This document shows positions 8,381-16,900 of a stretch of 51,538 bases of DNA, piece by piece. The stretch's first letter is position 1, and every line of letters begins with the position of its first letter. The notes below the pieces were generated by a model. It made no database searches and had not been told where the DNA came from. It worked only from the letters and a program-made list of their open reading frames with translations. The position numbers were made by a program, and so were the translations under genes. Source of the DNA: an uncultured Pseudohongiella sp. (lineage in GTDB: Bacteria; Pseudomonadota; Gammaproteobacteria; Pseudomonadales; Pseudohongiellaceae); assembly GCA_902591495.1 (NCBI GenBank), contig CACJAW010000012.1:1-51538 (forward strand). The letters are read 5' to 3'.

Positions 8381-9148
8381 TTAATCGGCTTCCTTGGGTG
8401 ACCAAAGCGCAGGATCATGATTGGCCGCTAGCTCATCCTCAGACATCCAACCAGAGATCATTGATCTCGTGTAGTAGATTTTCTCAGGCCGCAAAGCAAA
8501 GTAGATGTGGGTAGCTGCAAGAGCTACAAGAGCCAAAGTTGAAAGTCCATGTAACAGGAAAACCAAACCTAATTGATCTTCAGCCATACTGTTAGTTCTG
8601 TCCCAAAATGGAGTATCGATCTGCATGAACATTAGAACCCCAGTAACGATGACAGCAAGAGTTACTACGGTGACAGCCCAGTGCATTCCCTTTTGTTCAA
8701 AGTAGTATTTGCCTGGTTTTCGCGAGGAATCAAAAGGTTCACCGAAGTCTTTCGGTACTAGTAGCATCGACTTAAAGTCCTGCCAAAATGATGCTCGGAC
8801 AATGTGAGCGACAACAAGGAATGTTAGCAATAGGCCGCTCATCCAATGTAAATCAAGCCAAGCGATTCGCAGACCCAGTATGGGAGAAATTCCTGTAAAA
8901 ATTAGAGCTAGAATACTTGCTGCCATCAGCCAGTGAAACCATCTATCAACAGTTTCGTGTCTAACCACTTTTTTACCATCAGCCGTCGGTCTGTCTAAAT
9001 TCTTTTTGGCGAGCGCTGCCATAACGATGGCATGGGCTACTAGCAAAAGAACAATCGCCATGAAAACAACATAAAGTAAATCCCAAGATACTCCAAGGAT
9101 TACCTCTTCTCCCCAAACGTCGCGTTTGTATCGGACAATTTCTCCCAC
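8381..9148 (-). CDS. membrane cytochrome b, formate dehydrogenase gamma-like
   Basis: A protein of 255 residues with five or six hydrophobic segments, resembling di-heme cytochrome b subunits of formate dehydrogenase (FdnI/FdoI type) and b561-like proteins. Candidate axial histidines lie in VDRWFHWL, LDLHWMSGLL, VVAHIV, MHWAV, LLHGL and ATHIYF. It starts with GTG, preceded by AGAGGA at seven bases. An N-terminal helix faces a short cytoplasmic loop with KKVVRHETVDRW, typical of the family just before the first heme helix. It follows the FAD subunit by 58 bases in the same orientation. The likely role is to pass electrons from the exported molybdenum hydroxylase to the quinone pool. The quinone site itself cannot be shown from sequence. 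Confidence 0.8.
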   Translation of the reverse strand: MGEIVRYKRDVWGEEVILGVSWDLLYVVFMAIVLLLVAHAIVMAALAKKNLDRPTADGKKVVRHETVDRWFHWLMAASILALIFTGISPILGLRIAWLDLHWMSGLLLTFLVVAHIVRASFWQDFKSMLLVPKDFGEPFDSSRKPGKYYFEQKGMHWAVTVVTLAVIVTGVLMFMQIDTPFWDRTNSMAEDQLGLVFLLHGLSTLALVALAATHIYFALRPEKIYYTRSMISGWMSEDELAANHDPALWSPKEAD

Positions 9149-9206
9149 CCTGCTATCCTCTTTTTAATTTATTCTTTTGGTTGGCTCGGTCGGAACTTTC
9201 CGAGGT

Positions 9207-10202
9207 TTAACCTCGGATAGCTCTCTTTACCAAGTTCTGCATCAAAGGAACTTTGAAGTGATTGTAATTCAAAGGACGCGCACCATTCGTTGCAAGCTCA
9301 CCAGCATTTGACGCCAAAGCTTCCGAACGTTGTTGTCCCCGAATGGCATCCTCGACCGACTCTAAACGTCGAGGCACACACTCAACCGCACCGCATGCCA
9401 CACGCGAATCCTCTATAGTGTTTCCAGATGCTTTGAAGACCGCCGCGATGCTTACTAACGCGAAGTCCCATACATTTCGATCAGCCACTTTTTCCCAATA
9501 GAACTCTGCATTTGCCCAAGCATTGGGGAGTCTGACTGCTGTAAGAATTTCACCTTCGTTTAGGGCAGTCATATTAACAATGTCTCTGTCTGGTCCAACA
9601 AAATAATCTTGAGCAGACATTGTTCGCTGACCGCTGCTGCTCGAGATCACCATTGTCGCATCCAGTGCAACCAAGGCCGGTGCTGTATCAGAAGGCGATA
9701 CTGCAACGCAGCGACTGGCGCCGAACAGCGCATGTTCCCGATTAAGCCCTTCTGGAGAATCGGCATAACAGATATTTCCGCCAGCTCGGTAGCAATCAAG
9801 TCCTCGTCGATAATACCAACACCGAGCATCTTGGTTTAAGTTGCCACCCAAAGTTCCGACATTACGGATCTGCGGACTTGCTACTACGCTGGCTGCTTTA
9901 GCTAATAGCCCGAATCGCGACTTGATCAAAGGATCATTTGCTATCTCAGTAAGGGTAGTGGTGGCTCCAATTTCAATTCCATCGGAGGTTTCTTTAACCC
10001 CTTTCCAAGCGTCAATCTGAGTCAACTCAATCATTGCTGACGGAGTCTTGTTACGATCTTTGAGCCAGCCATAGGTATCTTGACCACCGCTTAGCAACCA
10101 ACCTTCATTACCTAATCTTGCTGCTAAATCCAGTGCCGTTGCTTCATCAGCTGGCTGATAAAGTTCTATGTCAGGCATTACGTCATGTGATGTGGCTACC
10201 AT
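9207..10202 (-). CDS. FAD-binding subunit of molybdenum hydroxylase, with extra cysteine cluster loop (PaoB/HcrB-like)
   Basis: A medium subunit of 331 residues of the xanthine dehydrogenase/CoxM family. LLSGGQDTYGWLKDR is the first FAD-binding segment, and RNVGTLGGNLNQDARCWYY carries the second. The inserted loop after it (CWYYRRGLDCYRAGGNICYA, then GASRC) has cysteines placed as in subunits that bind an additional 4Fe-4S cluster, such as PaoB and the 4-hydroxybenzoyl-CoA reductase beta subunit; plain CoxM-type subunits lack these. A longer frame begins at 10229, but the ATG at 10202 has GAGG five bases upstream and lies one base past the previous stop, so it is preferred. Electrons should flow from molybdenum through 2Fe-2S clusters to FAD and then to the downstream cytochrome b. 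Confidence 0.88.
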   Translation of the reverse strand: MVATSHDVMPDIELYQPADEATALDLAARLGNEGWLLSGGQDTYGWLKDRNKTPSAMIELTQIDAWKGVKETSDGIEIGATTTLTEIANDPLIKSRFGLLAKAASVVASPQIRNVGTLGGNLNQDARCWYYRRGLDCYRAGGNICYADSPEGLNREHALFGASRCVAVSPSDTAPALVALDATMVISSSSGQRTMSAQDYFVGPDRDIVNMTALNEGEILTAVRLPNAWANAEFYWEKVADRNVWDFALVSIAAVFKASGNTIEDSRVACGAVECVPRRLESVEDAIRGQQRSEALASNAGELATNGARPLNYNHFKVPLMQNLVKRAIRG

Positions 10203-10203
10203 A

Positions 10204-12627
10204 TCAACCTCGGAAATTATTTTGAGCAAGAAGTTTGGAGTCTTCCGATGTTCCTGCTACGTGGTTAATGATCATGTCCGCTGTGATAGGAGAAGCACCA
10301 AAAATGTGCCCACCCAAAGCGTCGCTAATTGCTGCAGTTAACGCAGCAGATACTGAACCTTGCGCAGGCTCTCCAACGCCTCGCGCACCCACTGGATTCT
10401 CTGGGTCAGGCAAATCAACCCAACCAGTTTGTATCTTCACTGGGGTGTCAAGAAATGTGGGAACCTTGCTCTGCCAATAACCAGTGCTCGCTGGCATTCC
10501 ATTTTGAGGATCATAAAGATGACGCTCATAACCAGAAAGACCGATTCCCCAGACGGCTCCTCCTACGAGCTGATTCTCCATTCCTTTTGGATGCATTATT
10601 GTTCCGGAGTCTGCCACGTTGATAAGATCAAGAATTTCATACTTGCCCGTTTCCGTATCTAACTCTATTTCAATGCAGCTAACTGTGAAGCCTGGAGGAT
10701 TACCTTCATGTCGAGGGTCGTGGAAAACCCCCATGAAAGCCGTACCAGCAAGTCGAGAGACAGATATTTGAGTCCATTCAGCGAGCTCCTCTGGCAAGTC
10801 AGAAGAACCGGTATACTTGCCTCCCAGCTCCAAGGCACGAGCTGCCACTTGTCCGAAAGTCATACCCACCGATTCATCGGCGATTTGATGAACACGCTCG
10901 TTAGAAATATCATAATCCTCGGGTGTACCTCCGAGATCTCCCGAAGCTATCTCCTTCATCTTCGCCAACATATCCTGTGCCGCCCCATAAAAAGTCCGGG
11001 TGTTGGTAAAAATAGAATTACTTCCATCTTGAGGTGAAGTAATTGGAAGATGCAAATCAGTCCTACCCGTAACAATATCAACCCGCTCCCAAGGCATCTT
11101 TAACACCTCTGCTGCAGCTCTCGAAGTTGAGGCGTAGGAGTAAGTACCAAGGTTACCGACACCGTTGTGGACCTTCAAACGTCCGTCTGGGCCCATCATC
11201 ACGATTCCATCCATTCCCGAACGGCCAGCATTGTGGTAACCCTGACCAATTCCAAGACCAATAACTTTACTGCCGTTGGTTCGGCGACGGCGCGATTGGC
11301 GCTCCTCCCATCCGAACTGTTCCGCTGCAAGATCCAAAGTTTCCGGCATATATGCTGATGTGAATGGCGTTCGCTGAGGCCCACCAACATCACCTGTCAT
11401 CGGAGTATTTATTTTCCGGATATCAAAACGACTTACACCCAGCTCATCAGCCGCGGCATCTAGAATCGGAGAAATAATTGGCGCAATCTGGTTTTGACCA
11501 GGTCCTCTCTGAGCTCCTCGATGAGCTGTGTTAGTACCAATCGCTGTTCCTCTAAATCTAACGGCGTCAGCTTGGTAAAGAACACTTATGCAATCGGCAG
11601 CAGAATACGCATCAGCACCTCCTCCCTTTCCACCATTATCGGAGACAATCCAGAGATCACAGGCTGCCATAACTCCGTCGGGCTTGAATCCTACTTTTAT
11701 CCAACCGGTTAAACCCTGACGAGCTCCACCAATAGTAAATTCCTCTTCCCGAGTAACCCTCATCATTACTGGACGATTAATCTTTTGGGACAATTTGGCA
11801 GGAACCCCATATACTGGAATTGAACCCGCCCGAGCTCGTTGGCCGAAACCACCCCCTGTCGCCGCATTGACAAATACTAGATCTTCCTTAGGCACTCCAA
11901 TTACACCGGCAATACCGTCTGCGAAAGCGGTCAGGCTTTGCGACCCACCATGTAAATATAATTTACCATCTTCCCAATAGGCCAGAGCCGAGCGCGGCTC
12001 CATCGACATGTGAGGGTATCCAGCGTTTGTAAAAGTTCCCTCATAGACATAAGAAGACTCTCCAAAAGCGGCCTCGAGGTCTCCATACTCTACGGTTTGC
12101 TGAGGCTCGGCGGTAGGCTCGTTTCCCGCTCGTAGACTAGCCACCTGATCAGAAGTCCATTTTTCAACTGCAAACCCCTGCCTGAAGACAAAAGTGTTGC
12201 CCCCATTGTACGCATCAGCCCCATCAGGCTGCAGACTATCAAGCGGATCCAGAACAAATGGCAGCCTTTCAAAGGTCACAGATATTCGTGAGATAGCAGT
12301 TTCTGCGGTCTTTTCATCTACCGCCGCAACAGCCAAAATCGGCTCGCCAACTAGAGTTGGCTCGTTAGTCAACATTTTTAACCCGGTGCTTTGCGGCTCC
12401 CCATCAGGATAAACGTCGTCTGCCGTTAGCATTCCCAAAACACCCTCCATGGCTAAGGCCTCGGAGGCATCTATATCTATAACCCTCGCATGTGGTATCG
12501 GGCTTGTTAAAAGTCTAGCGTAGACCATACCCTCGCGAGTGTAATCTTCGGCGTATTTGATGCGACCGGTGACTTTACCCGGCACATCAGGTGGTGTGAA
12601 ATCTTTTCCAATATGCATATATGCCAT
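10204..12627 (-). CDS. molybdopterin-binding catalytic subunit of aldehyde/xanthine-oxidase family (PaoC-like)
   Basis: A protein of 807 residues with the two-part architecture of this family: an N-terminal aldehyde oxidase/xanthine dehydrogenase a/b hammerhead (IGKDFTPPDVPGKVTGRIKYAEDY) and large molybdopterin-binding domains. Glycine-rich cofactor segments include GGGFGQRARAGS and HRGAQRGPGQNQ. The C-terminal GARGVGEPAQGSV supplies the glutamate that acts as catalytic base in the family. No export signal is visible, so it would have to be carried out with the Tat-bearing 2Fe-2S subunit, as in PaoABC. It starts five bases after the 2Fe-2S gene. The substrate is unknown; the family oxidises aldehydes, purines and aromatic carbonyls. 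Confidence 0.9.
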   Translation of the reverse strand: MAYMHIGKDFTPPDVPGKVTGRIKYAEDYTREGMVYARLLTSPIPHARVIDIDASEALAMEGVLGMLTADDVYPDGEPQSTGLKMLTNEPTLVGEPILAVAAVDEKTAETAISRISVTFERLPFVLDPLDSLQPDGADAYNGGNTFVFRQGFAVEKWTSDQVASLRAGNEPTAEPQQTVEYGDLEAAFGESSYVYEGTFTNAGYPHMSMEPRSALAYWEDGKLYLHGGSQSLTAFADGIAGVIGVPKEDLVFVNAATGGGFGQRARAGSIPVYGVPAKLSQKINRPVMMRVTREEEFTIGGARQGLTGWIKVGFKPDGVMAACDLWIVSDNGGKGGGADAYSAADCISVLYQADAVRFRGTAIGTNTAHRGAQRGPGQNQIAPIISPILDAAADELGVSRFDIRKINTPMTGDVGGPQRTPFTSAYMPETLDLAAEQFGWEERQSRRRRTNGSKVIGLGIGQGYHNAGRSGMDGIVMMGPDGRLKVHNGVGNLGTYSYASTSRAAAEVLKMPWERVDIVTGRTDLHLPITSPQDGSNSIFTNTRTFYGAAQDMLAKMKEIASGDLGGTPEDYDISNERVHQIADESVGMTFGQVAARALELGGKYTGSSDLPEELAEWTQISVSRLAGTAFMGVFHDPRHEGNPPGFTVSCIEIELDTETGKYEILDLINVADSGTIMHPKGMENQLVGGAVWGIGLSGYERHLYDPQNGMPASTGYWQSKVPTFLDTPVKIQTGWVDLPDPENPVGARGVGEPAQGSVSAALTAAISDALGGHIFGASPITADMIINHVAGTSEDSKLLAQNNFRG

Positions 12628-12632
12628 GATAA

Positions 12633-13220
12633 TTATCCTATTAGTTCGGTGGCACGCATGACACCATCAAGATAAGAGTCGTAAGAGCCGCATCGACAGA
12701 TATTTCCTGCCATTGCTGCGCGGGCTTCCTCCCTAGTTGGGCTTGGGTTTGCTCTTAACAAACCTACAGCTGCCATGACTTGACCTGGAGTGCAGTAGCC
12801 ACACTGCGGAGATAATTCCTCCACGAAGGCTTGCTGAACTGGATGTAGATCGCCGTTCGCGCTTTCTAGACCTTCAACTGTCTCAATTCGTCCATTTTTC
12901 ATTGAGTGTGTGAGGACTGAGCATGCATAAGTAGGAGTGTCATCAACCAGCACGGTGCAAGCTCCACACTCCCCACGGTTACAGCCAAGTTTAGTTCCAG
13001 TTAGACCCAGCTTATAGCGTAGCGTCGAAGCTAGAGTTTCTTGAGGCTCAACATCAACACTGCGTGTCTGCCCATTTACATTTATTCGTATTAGACGCTC
13101 CACGAATCCAGAAGGTCGGTCCTGCCCAGTGGCTGAGTACCAAGCTCCAGTTGTCGTAGCAGCGGCACCTGAGGCGATTACCCCTTTGATGAAGCGTCTG
13201 CGAGTTAATTTTTGGTTCAC
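12633..13220 (-). CDS. 2Fe-2S subunit of molybdenum hydroxylase with Tat signal (PaoA-like)
   Basis: A small subunit of 195 residues beginning with a Tat signal (TRRRFIKG, then a hydrophobic Ala-rich stretch), so the enzyme acts in the periplasm. The plant-type ferredoxin cluster is CNRGECGACTVLVDD with a fourth Cys in TYACSV. The helical domain holds the second cluster in QCGYCTPGQ and NICRCGSY. All eight cluster cysteines are present. It starts with GTG, with AAGGAGG ten bases upstream. It is first in an operon ordered 2Fe-2S, molybdopterin, FAD, cytochrome b, unknown; E. coli PaoABC is ordered 2Fe-2S, FAD, molybdopterin. A promoter and a Fur-like box lie just upstream. Confidence 0.92.
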   Translation of the reverse strand: MNQKLTRRRFIKGVIASGAAATTTGAWYSATGQDRPSGFVERLIRINVNGQTRSVDVEPQETLASTLRYKLGLTGTKLGCNRGECGACTVLVDDTPTYACSVLTHSMKNGRIETVEGLESANGDLHPVQQAFVEELSPQCGYCTPGQVMAAVGLLRANPSPTREEARAAMAGNICRCGSYDSYLDGVMRATELIG

Positions 13221-13274
13221 GAGTCTTGTGCCTCCTTCATTAGGCTTACGCTTAATTAATTTGAGCTTTATTAG

Positions 13275-13303
13275 CCTATATCGCTAATCAAATTTTTATT
13301 CAA
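13275..13303 (-). promoter_or_regulatory. sigma70-like promoter of the molybdo-hydroxylase operon
   Basis: On the minus strand TTGAAT (13303-13298) is followed after 17 bases by TATAGG (13280-13275), about 55 bases before the GTG start of the 2Fe-2S gene. The Fur-like palindrome sits seven bases upstream of the -35 element. The call rests on matches to the consensus only. Confidence 0.5.
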
Positions 13304-13310
13304 AAGCGAA

Positions 13311-13325
13311 TGAGAATCATTCTCA
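13311..13325. promoter_or_regulatory. Fur-box-like 7-1-7 palindrome
   Basis: TGAGAATCATTCTCA is a perfect 7-1-7 inverted repeat that differs from the Fur consensus TGATAATNATTATCA at one symmetric position per arm. It lies about 90 bases upstream of the 2Fe-2S subunit start and immediately upstream of the predicted -35. This suggests iron control of the molybdo-hydroxylase operon. Being upstream of -35 it could either block or aid polymerase. A related metal regulator could also bind it. Confidence 0.6.
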
Positions 13326-13724
13326 ATAAGGCTTATAATTCAGTTACTTATGACGTTAAACGTAGATTAAATCACCTGTATAGTTTTAGCAAGCGCTGAC
13401 AAGGTCACATAGCAGTTGCAACGGGGGATTCCGCTGGTTCATGCAATACGCTTGCAAGATTAATTTACGTAGGTCAAATTGAAAGTGACACCCATTCTGG
13501 AGAAACAGATTTTGGCGTCATAGGAGTCTCCCACTGATATTTCGTCAATACAAAAACCCCCAAGAATTAATGCAAAAATAACGTTTACCTGGGCTCAAAC
13601 TATTTCATTAGAGCGTACGCATAAATGGCAATATATTGGCATATTTAAAAATCACATTTATTGTTCTCTCTAATCAATTCAGTTACTTAGAAACATGAGT
13701 AAGTCTCTACAGACCCCGCAATCC
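13326..13724. other. long intergenic stretch with no gene seen
   Basis: About 400 bases between the Fur-like box and the gltB promoter. It is AT-rich in its second half. I find no frame with a convincing ribosome site and no recognisable RNA. The 14-base string AATTCAGTTACTTA occurs twice (13337 and 13676). Operators for either flanking unit could lie here, but none is identified. Confidence 0.5.
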
Positions 13725-13752
13725 TTGACATATTCTCTCGTAATGTTATGTT
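13725..13752 (+). promoter_or_regulatory. sigma70-like promoter for the gltBD leader
   Basis: A perfect TTGACA (13725-13730) is followed after 16 bases by TATGTT (13747-13752). Transcription would start near 13759, giving a leader of about 208 bases before gltB. No better promoter is seen closer to gltB. Confidence 0.55.
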
Positions 13753-13758
13753 GTGCGG

Positions 13759-13916
13759 CCCTTCCCCGACAGACAAGCGAGGTGATATCGCGAGATGGTT
13801 AGGGGTCAGGACGAGCAGGGCGAGCTTGAATGGCTCCAGATCATTCTTGGACAGTCAGACCCATCACCGAACACTTCGGGGTTACATTTTAAGACCGCGG
13901 TTTACAAACCGCTTTT
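13759..13916 (+). ncRNA. candidate structured leader RNA of gltB, ending in a terminator-like hairpin
   Basis: The segment between the predicted start of transcription and gltB is more GC-rich than the region upstream and can form several local hairpins: GAGC/GCTC around a seven-base loop, CCGAA/TTCGG around CAC, and finally GCGGTT/AACCGC around a four-base loop (13897-13912) followed by TTTT. The last resembles a weak intrinsic terminator about 50 bases before the gltB start. This fits either an attenuated leader or a separate small RNA of about 155 bases. I recognise no known riboswitch class. Structure was judged by eye and not computed. Confidence 0.35.
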
Positions 13917-13929
13917 AGTAAAAACCTGA
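13795..13929 (+). CDS. possible 44-residue leader peptide upstream of gltB
   Basis: An ATG at 13795 with GAGGTG about ten bases upstream opens 44 codons ending in TGA, 37 bases before gltB. The product would be hydrophilic with no membrane segment (begins MVRGQDEQGELEWL). The frame covers the terminator-like hairpin at 13897-13912, the geometry expected if translation affected hairpin formation. There is no run of glutamine or glutamate codons like a classical attenuator, although the first 20 codons include four Gln and three Glu. It may equally be a chance frame through a structured RNA. Confidence 0.2.
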   Translation: MVRGQDEQGELEWLQIILGQSDPSPNTSGLHFKTAVYKPLLVKT

Positions 13930-13966
13930 ATAGAAAAATTTTAATACGAGTGGTCCCAAAGTAGAT

Positions 13967-16900
13967 ATGAACGACTTTGTAAAACAGCCGTATAAATTTG
14001 GTTTCCCTGAAAAGAGGGGGCTATACGATCCCGCCATGGAGAAGGACTCTTGTGGAGTGGGTTTTGTTGCCAACATTAAGGGGATACCCAGTCACGAAAT
14101 AATGCTTGATGCATATCACCTGAATTCTCGCATGGACCATCGCGGAGGATGCGGTTTTGAATCTAATACTGGCGACGGCGCCGGAATTTTGATGGCTCTT
14201 CCTTTCAGTTTTTTTCAACAAATAGGCCTGAAAAATTTCAACACTGAATTGACAGAAGGTAACTTTGCTGTCGGCAATATCTTCCTACCGCAGGACGAGA
14301 CAGAGAGAAAATTTTGTAAAGAAACGATCGCCAGGATAGTAGATGAAGAAGGACAACAATTCATAGGTTGGAGAGAAGTGCCTCTCGATGCTGATGGAGC
14401 GGATGTTGGCCCAGCAGCACGGCGAGCGCAGCCTTATATCGCTCAGTTATTTATCAGGGCTGCTGAGAGCAGCAACCCAGAAGTTTTCGAAAGAAAAATT
14501 TATGTAATTCGTAAACGATTTTCACATCTGCTGCGTCAGGACAAGTCGTTATTAGAACGCAAACAAGTTTATGCATGCAGTCTCTCAACAAAAGTTATAG
14601 TGTACAAGGGGATGTTGACCCCGGGGCAACTCTTTCCATTCTACAAAGATTTAACCAACCCAGGATTTGAAACACACCTTGCCATGGTGCACTCAAGGTT
14701 TAGCACAAATACATTTCCGTCATGGGATCGAGCTCAACCCAATAGATTCATGAGTCATAACGGCGAAATCAATACCCTGCGCGGTAACGTTAATGCAATG
14801 ACTGCCAGACAAGGTCAAGTTGCAACTGACGCTTTTAATGAAAAGCTACCTGAAATTTTCCCTATTATTGACTCTGATTGCTCAGATTCCGGGAGCTTTG
14901 ATGCGGTACTTGAATTTTTATTACTGTCTGGTCGATCTCTTGCAGAAGCAACAATGATGATGATACCAGAGGCTTGGCAATCTGATAAAAATATGGGTCA
15001 GGACAAAAAAGATTTCTACGAGTTTAATTCTGCACTAATGGAGCCTTGGGATGGACCTGCATCAATTGTGTTTTCAGACGGAAAGTACATAGGAGCGGTC
15101 CTTGATAGAAACGGGTTACGACCCAGTCGATATTATATTACACATGACGATAAGTGCATCATGGCATCAGAGGTTGGCGTCCTAGAAGTCGAGCCGTCAA
15201 ATGTGAAGCTAAAGGGTCGATTGCAGCCCGGGAAAATTTTTCTCCTTGACTTCGATCAGGGCCGCCTAGTTTCAGACGAAGAAGTAAAACAAGAGATCGC
15301 CAATAAAAAGCCATATGGAACTTGGCTGAAGGACCAAAAAGTAGAATTACAAGATATACACAATGGTCTGAAAGCAAATTCTATTGAGGCTGACGACACT
15401 TTGCAGCGAATGAAAGCTTTTGGCTTCACCACCGAGACCATGCAATTTATGCTAATACCTTTAGTCACCGAGTCTCGGGATCCACTGGGGTCAATGGGTA
15501 ACGATTCTGCACTTGCGTGTTTGTCTGATAAGCCCCGAATGATTTATGACTATTTCAAACAGCTGTTCGCTCAAGTAACGAATCCTCCTATCGATTCAAT
15601 TCGCGAAGAAATCGTTATGAGCCTCAGGTGTTTTATTGGACCCGAGGGTAATGTACTCGACTCTTGCGCGGAACAAGCCCATCGCTTAAGTCTCGATCAT
15701 CCGATCATCTCAAATCAAGAGCTAACTAACATCCGAAATATGGATCACCGAGGTTTAACCTCAAAGGTCATAGATATTACTTATGATAGAGAGGATGATT
15801 CAGGATACCTCAAAGCTCTAGGTCGTATTTGTGACGAAGCAAGCTCTGCGATTAAAGATGGCTTTTCATTTGTAATCTTATCCGATCGACAAACTTCACA
15901 AACGCGTGTGCCACTCAGTGCACTAATCGCCTGTGGAGCGGTTCATCATCACCTGATAAAGAGCGAGCAACGAACTCAAATCGGAATTGTGATAGAGACC
16001 GGTGAAGCAAGAGAGGTTCACCATCACTGCTTACTCACCGGCTATGGCGCTGACGCAATTAATCCCTATCTAGCCTTTGAGGCTCTATGGCAAGCCAATA
16101 AGGAAAACCTTTTAGGTGACAATTTTTCTTCAGAAGAAAAATTAGTTGCAGGCTATAAAAAAGGTGTTGCAAAGGGAATGCTTAAAGTCATGGCAAAGAT
16201 GGGTATTTCTACACTGCACTCCTACAAAGGCGCGCAGATTTTTGAGGCAGTGGGTCTTGCAGATGAGATCATCGAAAAATGCTTCGCTGGCACAGCCAGT
16301 CGAGTTCAAGGTATAAACTTTGCCGTGTTAATAGAGGAATCTCATCGCCGTCACGCTGTTGGGTTCCCCGACAGGGAAAGTAAGCTAATTCCAGTATTGG
16401 AAAATCCTGGTGATTTTCACTGGAGAACTGGCGGCGATTCTCACATGTGGAACCCCAACACAATTTTCAATCTTCAAATTGCCGCACGCAATAATAATGC
16501 AGAGGCCTATGAAACCTTTGCAAGGTATGCAAATGAAGAATCGACCCGACGATGCGCTTTTAGAGGTCTATTAAAATTTCAAACAAACAATGTAAATCCA
16601 ATTGATCTCGAATCTGTTGAGCCTGCCAGCGAGATTGTTAAAAGGTTCGCAACAGGAGCAATGAGTTTCGGATCCATTTCTGAGGAAAGCCATGAATCTC
16701 TAGCTTTAGCCATGAATAGACTTGGAGGGAAGTCAAACACGGGTGAAGGAGGAGAGGATCCAGCAAGGTTTGCTCAACTTCCAAATGGTGATTCGAAACG
16801 TTCCGCAATAAAGCAAATAGCTTCAGGGAGGTTTGGCGTGACCTCTTGGTATTTAAGTAATGCAGACGAACTTCAAATTAAAATAGCTCAAGGAGCTAAG

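Noticed and set aside
13337..13689. 14-base direct repeat AATTCAGTTACTTA at 13337 and 13676, possible attachment sites
   Set aside because: There is no integrase or mobile gene, the enclosed DNA is empty, and a 14-base repeat in AT-rich DNA can arise by chance.
13759..13916. Known glutamine riboswitch (glnA or downstream-peptide motif) before gltB
   Set aside because: I could not find the conserved sequence blocks of these classes, which are typical of cyanobacteria; kept only as an unclassified candidate leader.
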